NCBI GenBank assembly: GCA_051294375.1
Contig: CM119264.1
Span: forward strand, 9,050,764-9,114,763
Origin: Paraspadella gotoi
Taxonomy: Eukaryota; Chaetognatha
Reading direction: 5' to 3'
DNA: 64,000 nucleotides
Made by a program: the position numbers and the translations under genes. Within the stretch, counting starts at the first letter, position 1; every line of letters starts with the position of its first letter. Of the stretch, positions 51,226 through 62,050 are shown one piece after another. The notes beneath the pieces are model-generated. The model was not told the DNA's origin, ran no database searches, and saw only the letters and a list, made by a program, of their open reading frames with translations.

Positions 51226-51528
51226 TTCTAAGAAAAAGGGCGATAAACAGTAACTTTTGACGAGCTCTCTCCCATTTCTTCATCTACTCTGCCTCGTCCC
51301 TGCAGATTCCCCGACGGCGTCGTCACCTTTCCTTCGCTCCTACGCAATTCTCGCTTCTCAAGTCGGCGAACTTCCGGTTCTGTCCGACGACGATGGCACT
51401 GGCGACATTTGGGGTGAGAGATGGCGTGGCGACGTCAACCGGAAGTCGGTCGATCGAGTGTTCGTCGTCTGCGGCAGCGCGCAGTGAGGGCGATAATCCA
51501 GTCTGAGGTCAGTCAGTTTAGAGAGAGA

Positions 51529-51561
<33 letters not shown>

Positions 51562-53044
51562 AGGGAATTCTTCTAGAGAAATTGACGACATTTATCGTCT
51601 CGGGTCATCATCCAGAGATGCCCCACCCCGCTTTTTTATGCGCACCAAACTGCGATGGGGAACATGGCGACAACACGGATTTACGATTTACATTTCCCTT
51701 TGTATTATCATACATACAAATACTTTCTCCAGTCATCGGATCATCCACACATAAACAAGCACTGTGGACCGATCAATCTTGATCGCAAAAGCCGCCGTCT
51801 GTTTCGTCGTCGTCGTCGCCTGTTCATCGACTTTGGTACGCGGCCGATCTGCTCACGACTTGCCGGACTTTTTTCGTCCCGCGCGCCGGGAGAGAAGTGG
51901 ACTCCGTTCAAGCCGACGCCGAGTTTTGCCGTACGAATACGCGTGATTTGGACGGGCCCGGTCGATCGTTAACGTCGTTTCTGTCGTCGTTAGGCAAAGA
52001 TTAAAGGGCACTACATTGCATTGACACATTATACTGTGGCACGGTTATTTTAAATTTTAAAAGATATTCAGCTATTAGGGATATTGCTTGTTTATTTGTA
52101 AATTAATTTATGCCCAGGAAGAATTTTCTGACGGGTACTCTACTTAAATGGCAGTTAGGACCAGGACTGGGATCGAGAATTACGTGATACCTGAGACACA
52201 AGTTCTGCCTAAAAGGTCGAGATTTGCATATAAAATGTATCCACCAAAACCTTTGCATATTTGCAAGTTATTTGGTTATATATTACAATTTCTCTCTCTC
52301 TCCCTCTCTCTCTCTCCTCCTCTCTCTCTCTCTCTCTCTCTCTTCTCCTCTCCTCTCTCTCCTCTCCCTCTACGTTGCTCATCTCTCTCTCACGCGCAAC
52401 ATTTCTTCCTCAGACCCCTCACCCGTGGAATGTATTAGTGGTCAACCATCTCCGTGTGTCACGGTGCTTGTAAGGAGCGACGAAGGAGGCTACGTCGACT
52501 TGCAGGCGCCGCTCCGCTATGTTCTTCTCCTCGCCACTGCTCGGTGGGACGTCTTGCAGAATATTCGGGAACAGCGTGTTTTACATTGCGATAAATTATG
52601 TCACCCGGTATAGGAAAAATGTGAGTGATCGAACAAATTTGTTTGCTAGTGGTTATAAAATTTAAGTTGTGAATTCCATTAGTTATGTACGAAAAGTAAA
52701 TATCATCGAATAATCTATCTTTTATTGATATTTATTAGACATACATAGTTGTTAGTAATATATATCCTTTATACTTTTGTGATAATCTCTCTTTCGATAT
52801 TGATGTCTCTGAAAAAGAATAAAGTGAATAACGAAATTTTTTCCCTTAACAACATTATTTTTTTATTAATGACAAGTTTCGACATCTAGTTTCAAGTCTT
52901 CATCAGCATTGAAAAAGGACTACTTTCTGTATCCTTTATCTTGTATTCGAGAATAAGACAATTTCAAGCTTAATTCAGATTCCGCGCCCACAATTCTCGG
53001 CGATGGCTCGACAACGATGCGACGGCGCCCATCGACGAACGCGT
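49976..53044 (+). pseudogene. noisy duplicate of the 5' half of the multidomain gene
   Basis: Signal-peptide exon at 49976, then all exons of 43544-46590 in order, each with indels (one example is the DGVDNDCDG exon at about 52980, which has lost bases inside the motif). (GA)n tracts at 51141-51220 and 51520-51562, and the (CT)n at 52292-52375, correspond to those of the first copy. After about 53030 the sequence becomes clean and continues into the single-copy 3' half. Best read as a second, poorly corrected version of the same DNA. Confidence 0.75.
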
Positions 53045-55704
53045 CGTGGCTTCGGTCGCTTCCCTCGGACGCGAGGCACGACTACGCGTCGCCGTCGGAC
53101 GCGCTTTGCCCCGCGTGAATTTCTTCGCGTTGGCACCGCGCGTTGCTACCGAAAATCGGGCTCTTGATCCTGCGGCACGCGGCGCTGAACGAGCGCGAAT
53201 TGNNNNNNNNNNNNNNNNNNNNNNNNNAGGCGAGATTGTTGTTGTTGTTGTTGTAATGTTGTCGTTTATTAGGAAGGGATGATTTCTCTGTTTTGCAGTG
53301 ATTTGTCCACAGTTTCGGGTCAGTGGCGAGAGAGATATCTTGTATTTCTTGTACTTTTCGCCTTAAAAATCAACAACGCTTTTCCCCTTTTCCCTGACCA
53401 GTTTATCTTTAACAGCGCCGACAACAACTCCTTTTCCAATCGAGTCTTCGCCGGTTCCGTTTGCGGCGTTCGTTGCCTTGACGCCAGCGCCAACATCTAC
53501 GTCGACGGCGTCCAAGCGTCGTCAATCAACGCCGCTTTCGGTATCGCGTTCCAAGCTTTCTTCGTTGCATGCGTCAAGACCGACGTCGGGGCGCCGCCGT
53601 CCACGGCTTGGGTGACGGCGCCAGATTTAGCAGCTGCCTTCACCGCTGGAGCCGAAACGACTGATACGTCGCTCCACGATCCCCACGTGATCTACTTCGC
53701 TGGAGCGACGTCAGAACCGTCGCTAGAGCGACTCCAGTGCCTCTTCACCAACGTGGAGCGAATGCCGGATGTCGTCCCGGCGCCGGAGCGGGAGCCGACT
53801 CCTGCGTGCCGAGAATATCGAAAAATGGTTGAGGCGGAACCGGATTCATTTTATATGAGATACGAGAATGGAAGCTGTTATTTCTTCTCGTTGAGAACAG
53901 GGAACTGGGAGACGACGAGGAGATTCTGCACCGAGAGGGTGGGTGGGTGGGTGGGTGAGGCGAGGGTGGGATTGCGTCGGGGGAACGTCGCACCAAGATG
54001 GATTTTCTATTGGGTGGAATAAATTTCTCTGGGGACTCTTTGCGAGGCTTTTTATTAAGAAATTGAAAAGTTGAAAGATATATCCATCTGATCTATGTAC
54101 TAGTGCTATGACTANNNNNNNNNNACTAGTGCTATGAGCCTATGACTATTTACGTATATCAGCTATCTGCTATCTACCCTTTGCTCCGTCCAATAGGGGG
54201 GCGACCTGGTGGCTCTGGAGACCCCAGAAGAAACAGATATTGTGACTCTCTGGGCTCATTCCCTTCGCGACGGGAACTGGGCCATCGGGGCGCAGCGAAT
54301 GCCCGACGGGCTTAACTGGACGACTCGGTGGAGAACCAATGGGGAGCTCGTGGACTCTGCCCGATTTCGGGAGTCGGACAGGGCGGGCGCCGTCGAGGGA
54401 AACAATTTCGTACACTTGTTGCCCGTCGATGATAACGGGACGTGGGGATATTTTGAAAACGAAGGTTAGCGGTCGGGGAAAGTGGAAATTTTGAGATGGC
54501 TTTGTGGTGAGCAGATTAAGATGTGTTCAGACATAATAGTCACGAAAAATGGGTGGATTGGTGATTATCGTTTTCGAGAAAAAAATGATAATAGTTTTAT
54601 TAGCAGTTTAAAAAGGATATGAAATGAAAAAAAGAAAAAAAAACTAAAGCAAATCATTTTAATTTTCAGTTTTCGTCCAGTTTATTTGCGAATCTAAAGC
54701 TTGGGGTAAGTTACTTTTTTTTCCATATTTTTATAACTCAACTTGCCTCCTGAACGCTTTCCCCGTCATCTCCGATCAGATTTGCCGGAATCCGGCCTTG
54801 ATTCCGCCGTCGCCGACTCCATCTGCGGCACCGAGATCGCCAAGATCGACGTCGCCTTCGTCGTCGACGCCTCTGGATCAATCGGCGCCGAGTCTTTCGC
54901 CGAGTCTCTCCAGTTCGTCCTCAACGTGATCGATTCCATCGACGGAATTGACGAGGGAGAGTCGAGAGTCGCTCTCGTTCTCTTCAATCAGGCGAGCGAT
55001 TTTTGACGAGCGGTTGCGGGAATAATGAGCACAACCTGAAGGGTTTGGAGGTCTTTCGAACGTCAACGGACTCGTCAACAGTTTGATGGTCCCAAAAGGA
55101 GAGTAATAGAGGCTGGGTCAAAGCTTAATATACGTTATTCAGCCTAAGGCATGTTTATTAATTATTGTTTAATTGTCTATCAGGAGATGTTAGTAATTGT
55201 TTAAACCTTTGACTCTCTACAAAATGCGAAGAGAAGTTCACAATTATCTTCTTTAATCCGACGAAAAATCACGAAATAGTATGGGATGGTGAATTCATAA
55301 AATGTTTTCCGTCTGGTCGCAGGAGGCCAAACTACTTCTTCCCCTCAACGTGTCCCAACGTTTGGGGAAATCGGGAATCTTCGATGCCATCCACAACATT
55401 CTCTACACCGGAGGCGGCACATCCACTGGAAATGCCATTAACGTTTCGGTCGAACACTTCGTGGAGCAGGGACGACTCGGCGATAATAAGGTCGATAATC
55501 ATCGGAAATTTACTAATTGGAACGAATTAGCTTTCACGCTTTTATATTTTCTCACATCGAATACATAATTAGTGATTAAAAAATAGTTTTCTTTATCTTA
55601 TTTGTACTATAGTTACAAGTAGGAACAGCGATAGTAAGACTCCCATCGAAACATGCCTCGAAATGCTAAAAACTTTCATCTCTAAAATTCCCCTCTCTTC
55701 ACTT

Positions 55705-55755
<51 letters not shown>

Positions 55756-56890
55756 CTCTCTCTCTCCCCCTCCCCCCTAAGGTGGTCTCGTCGGATTCGT
55801 CCTGACCGACGGGCAGAGCTTCGACGACGTGTCGGTTGCAGCGGCTGCGGCGGCGCGATTATCGGGATGACTTTTTACGCCATCGGCGTCGGAGGCGGCG
55901 TCGACTTTCGGGAATTGACGATCATCTCCGGAAGTGAGGTGGTAGAAGGGGTAGTGGGCGTGGAGGCTATTTCGTTATCGATCATCGTCAATTTATCGTC
56001 ATCGTTTATGTTCATTCAGGATCGAGTCTTCAGAGTCTCGGAGACTTCCATGCTGGAGGCCATGAGGCAAGAATTGGAGCAGCGAGTGTGCGAGGATTTG
56101 GTGGGCATCGTCGCCGAGTGTTTCGTCGACGCCCAGGATAGAATGGCCATGTCGATTTTGATCCCGAAAGACTTTGGGTCGCGGGATCGAATCAGAGTTG
56201 GTTCCTGCGATTATATCGTCGTCGTCAACGCATCGGAAATTCGAAGTAAAATTAATAAATCAATAATCAATAAATCAATCGAATATATACTATAAACAAA
56301 TAAGATACAAAAAAATTACCCCCAGTTAAAGCAATATCAAACAAACTAAAAAAAAAACAATCTTGTGAAGTAAAGCAATCTTAAATTCTTAATTATCGAA
56401 TAAATGAAAAAAAAAATTTAAGTACTTGTTTTGAAGTAGTTTCATGAGTTTTTGAACCTGCGGCTAGAGTCTCACCCGAGTTGCCTCATTATCTGCAGAC
56501 GATCTCAAGCCAAGCAACGCATCCCTCTACTACCACGCCCAAGTCCTCGCCGACGACTGCGGCACACTCGTCAACGTGACCCTCGATGAGGTTCGCCTCC
56601 ACAACGTCTTGCGCTTGTTCGACGCCGCCTGGAAGCTTGACTGCAGATTCGAGAGAGTCTTGGACCTCAACGACCTCGTCAACGGCGCCGGTAACGCCGG
56701 ATTTCGCGAGATCGTCGGTAGAGGTGTCATCGAGAGTAGCGCCGCCTTTTTCGCCACGTCCACCTTCGACGATCCGCTGGGGACGAAGCCGATGCCGGAG
56801 CTGGACCAATGGCTGCATCTGAAGGTTGAAGCGAAGACGGGTGGCGACTTCAATGCTTCCGTCCGCGATCTGTGGGCGTCGATGAGAGAT

Positions 56891-56921
<31 letters not shown>

Positions 56922-57534
56922 GCGGCGAATCTGCCAAGTACTTTTTAATTCAAGACGGATGCGTCTTGGATTATACGCTTCGTATATTAACAGGTGCGTA
57001 TCTTTTAAGTTAATAGTAATACTTACTGTAAACTACTACTTATAATATATTTCAAACAATAGGAAAACAATCCAAAGTCAAAACAATATTAGCTTTTTTA
57101 TTGAATTTTTTATTAAAAATGAAAATTGTGATGTCCACTTGAAAATCTGGACACCCTTAAACTGTTTTAATCTACTGCTTAAAGCGTGCTTATCTGTTAG
57201 AAAATTAAGAAAGGCTACTAAAAAAAATTATCATATGAATTCTTTTCCAGAAACAGTTGAAAACCAAAACGTCTTTCATATTACATTTCGGGCTTTCGCT
57301 TTCGTCCAACGAAACGACGACGACAACGACGATGACTTAATCGACATTAACGTCAACATCTCAATTTGCAACGTCAGCGATGCCGAAAGTCTTTGCGCAA
57401 TCGGATGCGCCGAATCACGCCGGAAACGAAGAGACGCGCCGGAGAGATCGACCGGAATGTCTATGTTGCAGTCGAGTTCAGTTGCTTTTCCGATCGGAAA
57501 ACTAAAACGTGACGACTCTTTACGTTCTCCGTGA
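53045..57534 (+). CDS. multidomain secreted protein, 3' half: unknown Cys region, C-type lectin, vWA, ZP, furin-type site
   Basis: Continues the DNDCDG exon (53045-53202, then a 25-N gap). Exon 53402-about 53937 has a region of unknown type with several Cys and then the start of a C-type lectin fold (NGSCYFFS...WETTRRFC). Exons 54197-54464 (GGDLVALETPEE, WAIGAQRMPDGLNW) and 54670-54705 (FVQFICESKAW) complete it. Exon 54780-about 55100 opens a vWA domain with MIDAS DASGS. Exon 55323-55490 carries GGGTSTGNAI, and 55782-55938 carries FVLTDGQS and FYAIGVGGG. Exon 56020-56245 ends vWA and starts ZP (AECFVDAQDRMAMSILI). Exons 56499-56993 (DDCGTLVNVT, LDCRFERV) and 57251-57534 (ITFRAFAFVQ, CNVSDAESLCAIGC) finish ZP. 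RRKRRD follows, then about 30 residues and a stop, with no membrane helix. ZP modules polymerise extracellularly. Indels are needed near 55004 and 55870. Confidence 0.75.
53203..53227. other. assembly gap (25 N)
   Basis: Falls at or just after the exon following the DNDCDG motif, so a few codons or an intron border may be missing. Confidence 0.99.
54115..54124. other. short gap (10 N) inside the lectin intron
   Basis: Flanked on both sides by CTAGTGCTATGA..., so the two edges may overlap and the gap may be negative in size. Confidence 0.99.
55700..55766. repeat. (CT)n polypyrimidine tract before a vWA exon
   Basis: An interrupted CT run ends 15 bases before the CCCTAAG|GT acceptor of the exon at 55782, so the microsatellite doubles as the polypyrimidine tract. 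Confidence 0.9.
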
Positions 57535-57823
57535 TTCGTACAGAAAGTACTATTTGTCAACAGGAATAACTAAATCTGTTGTGACTCAAATCAAAATTAC
57601 TCGTGAAAACTAGAAAAATAGAAAACTATAAAACTAGAAAAACAAGTTTTTCCTAATCTGGAAATACTGAACTAGTATAACATTGTGGCAGAATTATTTT
57701 TTTATTTAATCTTACATTTGTTCATGGACAGATATTATTTCATTCCTTAGCTTAGTAGCTCCGCGCCGACTTATTCGATTGCATTTTTGAGTCCAAGTTT
57801 AGATATCCTGCGCATTTTCTTTC
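57535..57823. other. 3' flank between converging genes
   Basis: AT-rich DNA between the stop of the ZP gene (plus strand) and the stop of the small minus-strand gene. No canonical AATAAA close to the ZP stop was seen. No additional exon is evident. Confidence 0.5.
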
Positions 57824-58241
57824 TTATGAGGTGACGCCATATTTCCTTGCTGCTCTTTTGGTCTAAAAAGAAGTAAGCAGTGAAAGAGTGTTAATGTAAT
57901 TCTATCTCTTTCTTTCGACCGACTTTGAAATAATGTGAACAATGACATAATTATAAAAGATTATAAAAAGTTAGTTAAAAATAAATATAATATATTGTGA
58001 CTAATACCTTAGAACGCCGAAAGGTGTAAGTAATACAGATCCTCAAAATCCTCTATTTTACCTTGACGTTCTGGTTTCGTCGAATCATGTCGTTCGACGC
58101 TTCTTTGGACGTCAGGTCCTCCACCTCATCCACCCAAACGTCATCCAATTCATCGAGACTGCGCCATTTCCGATCGATGTAGGCGGCGATGGTTGCGGCG
58201 AAAAGTAAAACTGTAAGCGTAACTAAAATGGACTTCCGCAT
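57824..58241 (-). CDS. small secreted or single-pass membrane protein, two exons, unrecognised
   Basis: Exon 1 (58241-58062) starts MRKSILVTLTVLLFAATIAA, a textbook signal peptide or signal anchor, followed by an acidic stretch (LDELDDVWVDEVEDL) and IRRNQNVK. It ends at AAG|GTAAAA. After a 199-base intron with a TTCTTTTTAG acceptor, exon 2 (57862-57824) adds TKRAARKYGVTS and a TAA stop, in phase, for 72 residues in all. Basic pairs RR and KR would suit a processed peptide. Equally, a short protein with one N-terminal helix and a charged tail resembles small mitochondrial or ER membrane proteins. Without the splice the frame stops four codons after exon 1. Upstream DNA is TATA-rich. The gene converges on the ZP gene. 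Confidence 0.45.
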
Positions 58242-58821
58242 TCCCAGTTCCTTTTTGTTTGTTTATATATTTTATATATTTGATTTTATCGTGTGGATAA
58301 AGGTCAATTCTCGCTACTTGGCGATCGAAGAAACAAAGCAAAATATAAAATAAAACAGATAGGTTAATGGCCGTAAATAAAAACAAAAAAGGCAGAACAA
58401 CCTGTTTGACGCAGCGGGTTTCATCGGGTTTTCGTAAAGTGGTAGCGGACCTTTTGTTTAAATTGTGAATCATAACTCTAAAGATGCGCCCTCTGGTCAA
58501 AGTTGCAAGAATGAAAATTAAAAGTGACTGTCGTTAGATTGTACGAGGATAAAATCCGCATAACTATCTTTTAACTACTAATTTTTCTGATAAAGTTTTT
58601 TAATATTATTCATTTTTATTGATGCTTTTCTGTAAGTAGCCATGTTTGTGGTCCAAAGAGGTGCATAATTCATTCAAATTTGCATTCTCAAATTTGACCA
58701 CAATTTAACTATTAACGGTTTAATTTAATCAGCTTCGTTTCATAACAGAAAACATATTCTTTCCATTTTTACAATTTTTTTAGTCACTTTTTCAAAAAAA
58801 CTACAATTTACAAAGTCCCCA

Positions 58822-58995
58822 TCAAGACCTTCTTTCGTTGGCCACGCTGCTAACTCTTTCCTCTGCTGCGACAGCCTCTTGTTTCGGTCGTTTGGCAGCG
58901 AAAATGTTATCGAGAAGTGCGTAAATCTTAAAGAGGGCTGCAATAACTGCATCCTTTGGAGACCTTTCCCCCAATCCTCTTTCACGCTGCGACAT
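58822..58995 (-). CDS. 57-codon ORF, doubtful
   Basis: ATG at 58995 opens MSQRERGLGERSPKDAVIAA, continues through an amphipathic alanine/lysine-rich stretch (LFKIYALLDNIFAAKRPKQE) and stops at TGA (58824-58822). The composition is protein-like. However, a longer minus frame (59018-58740) and a plus-strand frame across 58809-59030 are also open here, so only one of three can be right and perhaps none. Confidence 0.3.
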   Translation of the reverse strand: MSQRERGLGERSPKDAVIAALFKIYALLDNIFAAKRPKQEAVAAEERVSSVANERRS

Positions 58996-59307
58996 CCGAA
59001 CTCACCCAGGACTGGCAAATGGCAAATACTTGCCTAGGAGCGTGCTGTGGCGCCGCGCAAGTCGCTGAGGGGCGGCGTCGGTAGATACATTGCCGAATTA
59101 CTGGCGACATTAAAACCCGATGTTGTAGGCGTTGTAATCAATGTCATCGTCATCCTCGTTGTCATTCGTCGTCGCCATCTTTCATCGTCTTCAATGTCAT
59201 CGTCGTTTTTATCGTCGTCTCCGTCGTCGGTGTTTCCTCGTTCGCGTCGTCATCCTGAGAATTTGGATGTCAGCCATTTGTTGCGGGTCAAAGTTCTCCA
59301 TTTCCAA

Positions 59308-59413
<106 letters not shown>

Positions 59414-59589
59414 TCCTCTATCTTAGTTTCACTCTCGGTCTCTCGAACAGGTGAGAAAAAGAAAAGAAGATAGATAATTTTTTATAATTCCTATTTTGTC
59501 AGAGTAATTTGAAGATTTTTTTTTTTATTTATGAAAATATTAGATTTTCTTTTTTTTGTTTCTTTTGCTTGAGGAAAAAAGAAATAAAA

Positions 59590-59592
<3 letters not shown>

Positions 59593-59656
<64 letters not shown>

Positions 59657-59791
59657 GGCGTCATATTATCGTTTCCACATTTTTTAGCGAGACAGTCTAA
59701 AAATAAAAAAAAAAAAAAATAAAAAAACACAGAAAAAAAGAGATAGTAAAAACTAATATTGTACTAAAAGAGAAAAAAAAGCGATACCGTC

Positions 59792-59830
<39 letters not shown>

Positions 59831-59843
59831 AGGAGAGAGAGAG

Positions 59844-59874
<31 letters not shown>

Positions 59875-59875
59875 C
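59593..59875. repeat. (GA)n microsatellites, two tracts
   Basis: Pure GA at 59593-59654 and interrupted GA at 59797-59875, separated by A-rich DNA. With the CT tract just upstream they form opposite-strand polypurine/polypyrimidine blocks able to pair with each other. Confidence 0.95.
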
Positions 59876-60044
59876 AGAGACATAGAGAAAAAGAAAGAAA
59901 AAGAGGGAGAGAGAAAGAAAAAGTGAGAATAAAATATGTTAAAAATGCAAAAGAAAAAAAAGTGTGAGAAAAAGATTTTCTCTCTTTTCTCTCTTCGCTT
60001 CTTCCGTCCTTGAAAAATCGACGAAGAATTAAAATCCTACGATC

Positions 60045-60330
60045 CCTGGAGTTTTTCGGGTGGAAGGGCTCGGAGTGGTGAAAAGGGGCGGGAGTGACGA
60101 AAGGGGGCGAGAGAGGCGGTAACGGAAGGGCAGGAGTGCGTCGAGGGGGCGGGAGTGAGAAAGCGGTATTGAAGTAAGTAGCGGGTGTGACTAAAGAGCG
60201 GCGGAAGCGACGTAAGGGGGAGGGAGTGAGGGAGTGACGTAGTGGCGGAGGGAGAGAGATATTAGAGACATTAGAGTGACGTAAGGGGAACGGGAGTGAC
60301 GTAAGGTGGAAGGAGTGGTGAAACTTAGAG
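60045..60330. repeat. degenerate minisatellite with TGACG words
   Basis: Irregular tandem units of about 20-30 bases around GGGCGGGAGTGACGTAAGGGG. TGACGTA occurs at least three times, with related TGACGA or GCGTCGA variants between. TGACGTAA resembles CREB/ATF binding sites, but the repeat alone does not show regulation. Confidence 0.6.
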
Positions 60331-60672
60331 ACACGAAGTCGAGAATGAAATAGTTTTTCGAAAGATACATAATTACGAGGAAGTAGAGGGAGGCGAAGTT
60401 GAGGGAAGCGAAGAGGAATAAGTCGCGGAGATTTGTGGCGTTTAATTCATTTCGCAAGTTTGTCGTTTTGTAGCGGATGTTGCAAAGAGCACTAATTGTG
60501 TTTCATAGTTGGTGGTGTCGCCACTTTTCTGACTAGGAATGGGTATGAGGGTTTTGCGACTTGAGAGTTGAGAGCGATACTAATGGAGACAACTTATTAA
60601 CTTGTTAATGGTCTCTGGAAGTGTTGTGAATCTGAAGGGTGGAAGAGAATAAAAGGTTTAGTTTCCTTAAAA

Positions 60673-60727
<55 letters not shown>
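60673..60727. repeat. (CT)n plus (CA)n microsatellite
   Basis: A CT run followed by a short ACACACAC tract. Confidence 0.95.
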
Positions 60728-60731
<4 letters not shown>

Positions 60732-61139
60732 CACACACACTCTATCCCCAATATCGCTCCCTTCACCCTCTCTGCAGACAAGAACTCATCAAAATCGGTG
60801 AGCTGCACTCATACCCCGGATAGCATTTAGGATTTTATTAACCCTATAAAGTTATTAATATCCGCTTTCGTTACATTTCCGCCTTTTCCTTTAAAAAGAA
60901 AAAGATGCTTGCAATATGGGGAAGTGAAATGTAGCTATCGTTTTAAATACTAACGGATATTAATGTCCCATACGTCTGTAATTTTTTCAAATATCCTATT
61001 CAGGACGATGAAAACTTTTGATAAGTAGGTGGCGCTGAACAACACTTATCTTAACAACATATATACTACCGAAAGTGAGGTAGATTAAATACGGTTTTAC
61101 AACATTTTTTTCATAAACGAAAAAAAAAAAATCACAAAA

Positions 61140-61620
61140 ACCAATTGAGATTTTCGGAGATCATCGTCCGGAAATTTCTCTCTCTCATCCAATTTCCGAT
61201 CCAAACAGGGAAGAGAGCGATTGCAACCAATCACGGTCCACGTCACGATTTCGGATCCGAACCCGCGACCTTTTCGGTCAGGACGACCACGACGACGACA
61301 ACGACAACGACGACCGACGATAACGACGGCTCCCTCATACCACAACCCACTAACGAGAGTTGTCGTGGGTGGCGTCTGGAAAATGATGGCGAATACAACA
61401 GATGTGCGTTTACATTGTTACTCCTAATGAGGGAGCGAGGGATGAAAGAGGCTCTTTCGAAAACGCCGCCGCCGCCCGCCGCCCGCCGCCGCCCGCCGCC
61501 GACGCCGCCTGCTGCTACAAAGCGTCGGGGATTCGAAAGGCGACCTTGGAGCGAAAAGTGGTGAATAGAGGCGCGAAAGCTGTTGGGTTTCGGGGTGAGT
61601 TGAATTGAAAACTGAGTTGT
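61140..61620. other. GC-rich island with (CGACGA)n and (CCG)n, no supported gene
   Basis: Contains CGACGACAACGACAACGACG at 61290-61325 and a CCGCCGCC tract at 61465-61515. Open frames exist on both strands but translate the repeats (Thr-rich, Pro/Ala/Arg-rich). CpG content suggests a promoter or first exon is possible. Confidence 0.4.
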
Positions 61621-61899
61621 GGGAGTGAGAGAGTCTAGGAAAAAGGCCGAAAGGTAGGGAGAGGTAGGTGATGGAGGAGCGCGAGGCGGGTAAAGTGAAG
61701 GCGGGAAAACCCTAGAGGAAAATGGGATGAAAGGAGACGTTCCATCCGTTTAATGACGTTTAAAATGATTTCATTTTACTTTCAATTTTTCTCTATTAAA
61801 AATATTCACTATTAAGGGAGAAGCTAAACTGGAACCATTTTACGAATGCGCCCCATTTCTTTTTTCTCAATTAATTTAATTTTAAATTAAATTTTAAAC

Positions 61900-62050
61900 G
61901 AAATCTTTTACCAAATAATTTTAAAACTTAATCATTAACCCATTCTTAATCCAAATCTTTAATCTTATCCCTTAACATGCTTTAACCTTACCAAATCCCT
62001 AACCAACCCTTAAGCAATAAGCAAACCCCTATCCCTAACTTATGACATAA
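61900..62050. repeat. degenerate CCCTAA-like tract
   Basis: Words such as ATTAACCC, TTATCCCTTAA, ATCCCTAACC, AACCCTTAAG and TATCCCTAACTT follow each other irregularly. It looks like a decayed C/A-rich satellite, perhaps of telomere-repeat type, but is far from a clean array. Confidence 0.35.

Noticed and set aside
57139-57250. In-frame extension upstream of the last ZP exon
   Set aside because: A TTTTCCAG acceptor at 57250 joins in phase to the previous exon; the upstream residues are intron sequence.
61145-61564. An ORF with poly-Thr and Pro/Ala-rich parts
   Set aside because: It reads CGACAA and CCG repeats; both strands are open for the same reason and no domain is visible.
61900-62050. 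Considered as an interstitial telomere
   Set aside because: Units are irregular and never form two perfect CCCTAA repeats in a row.
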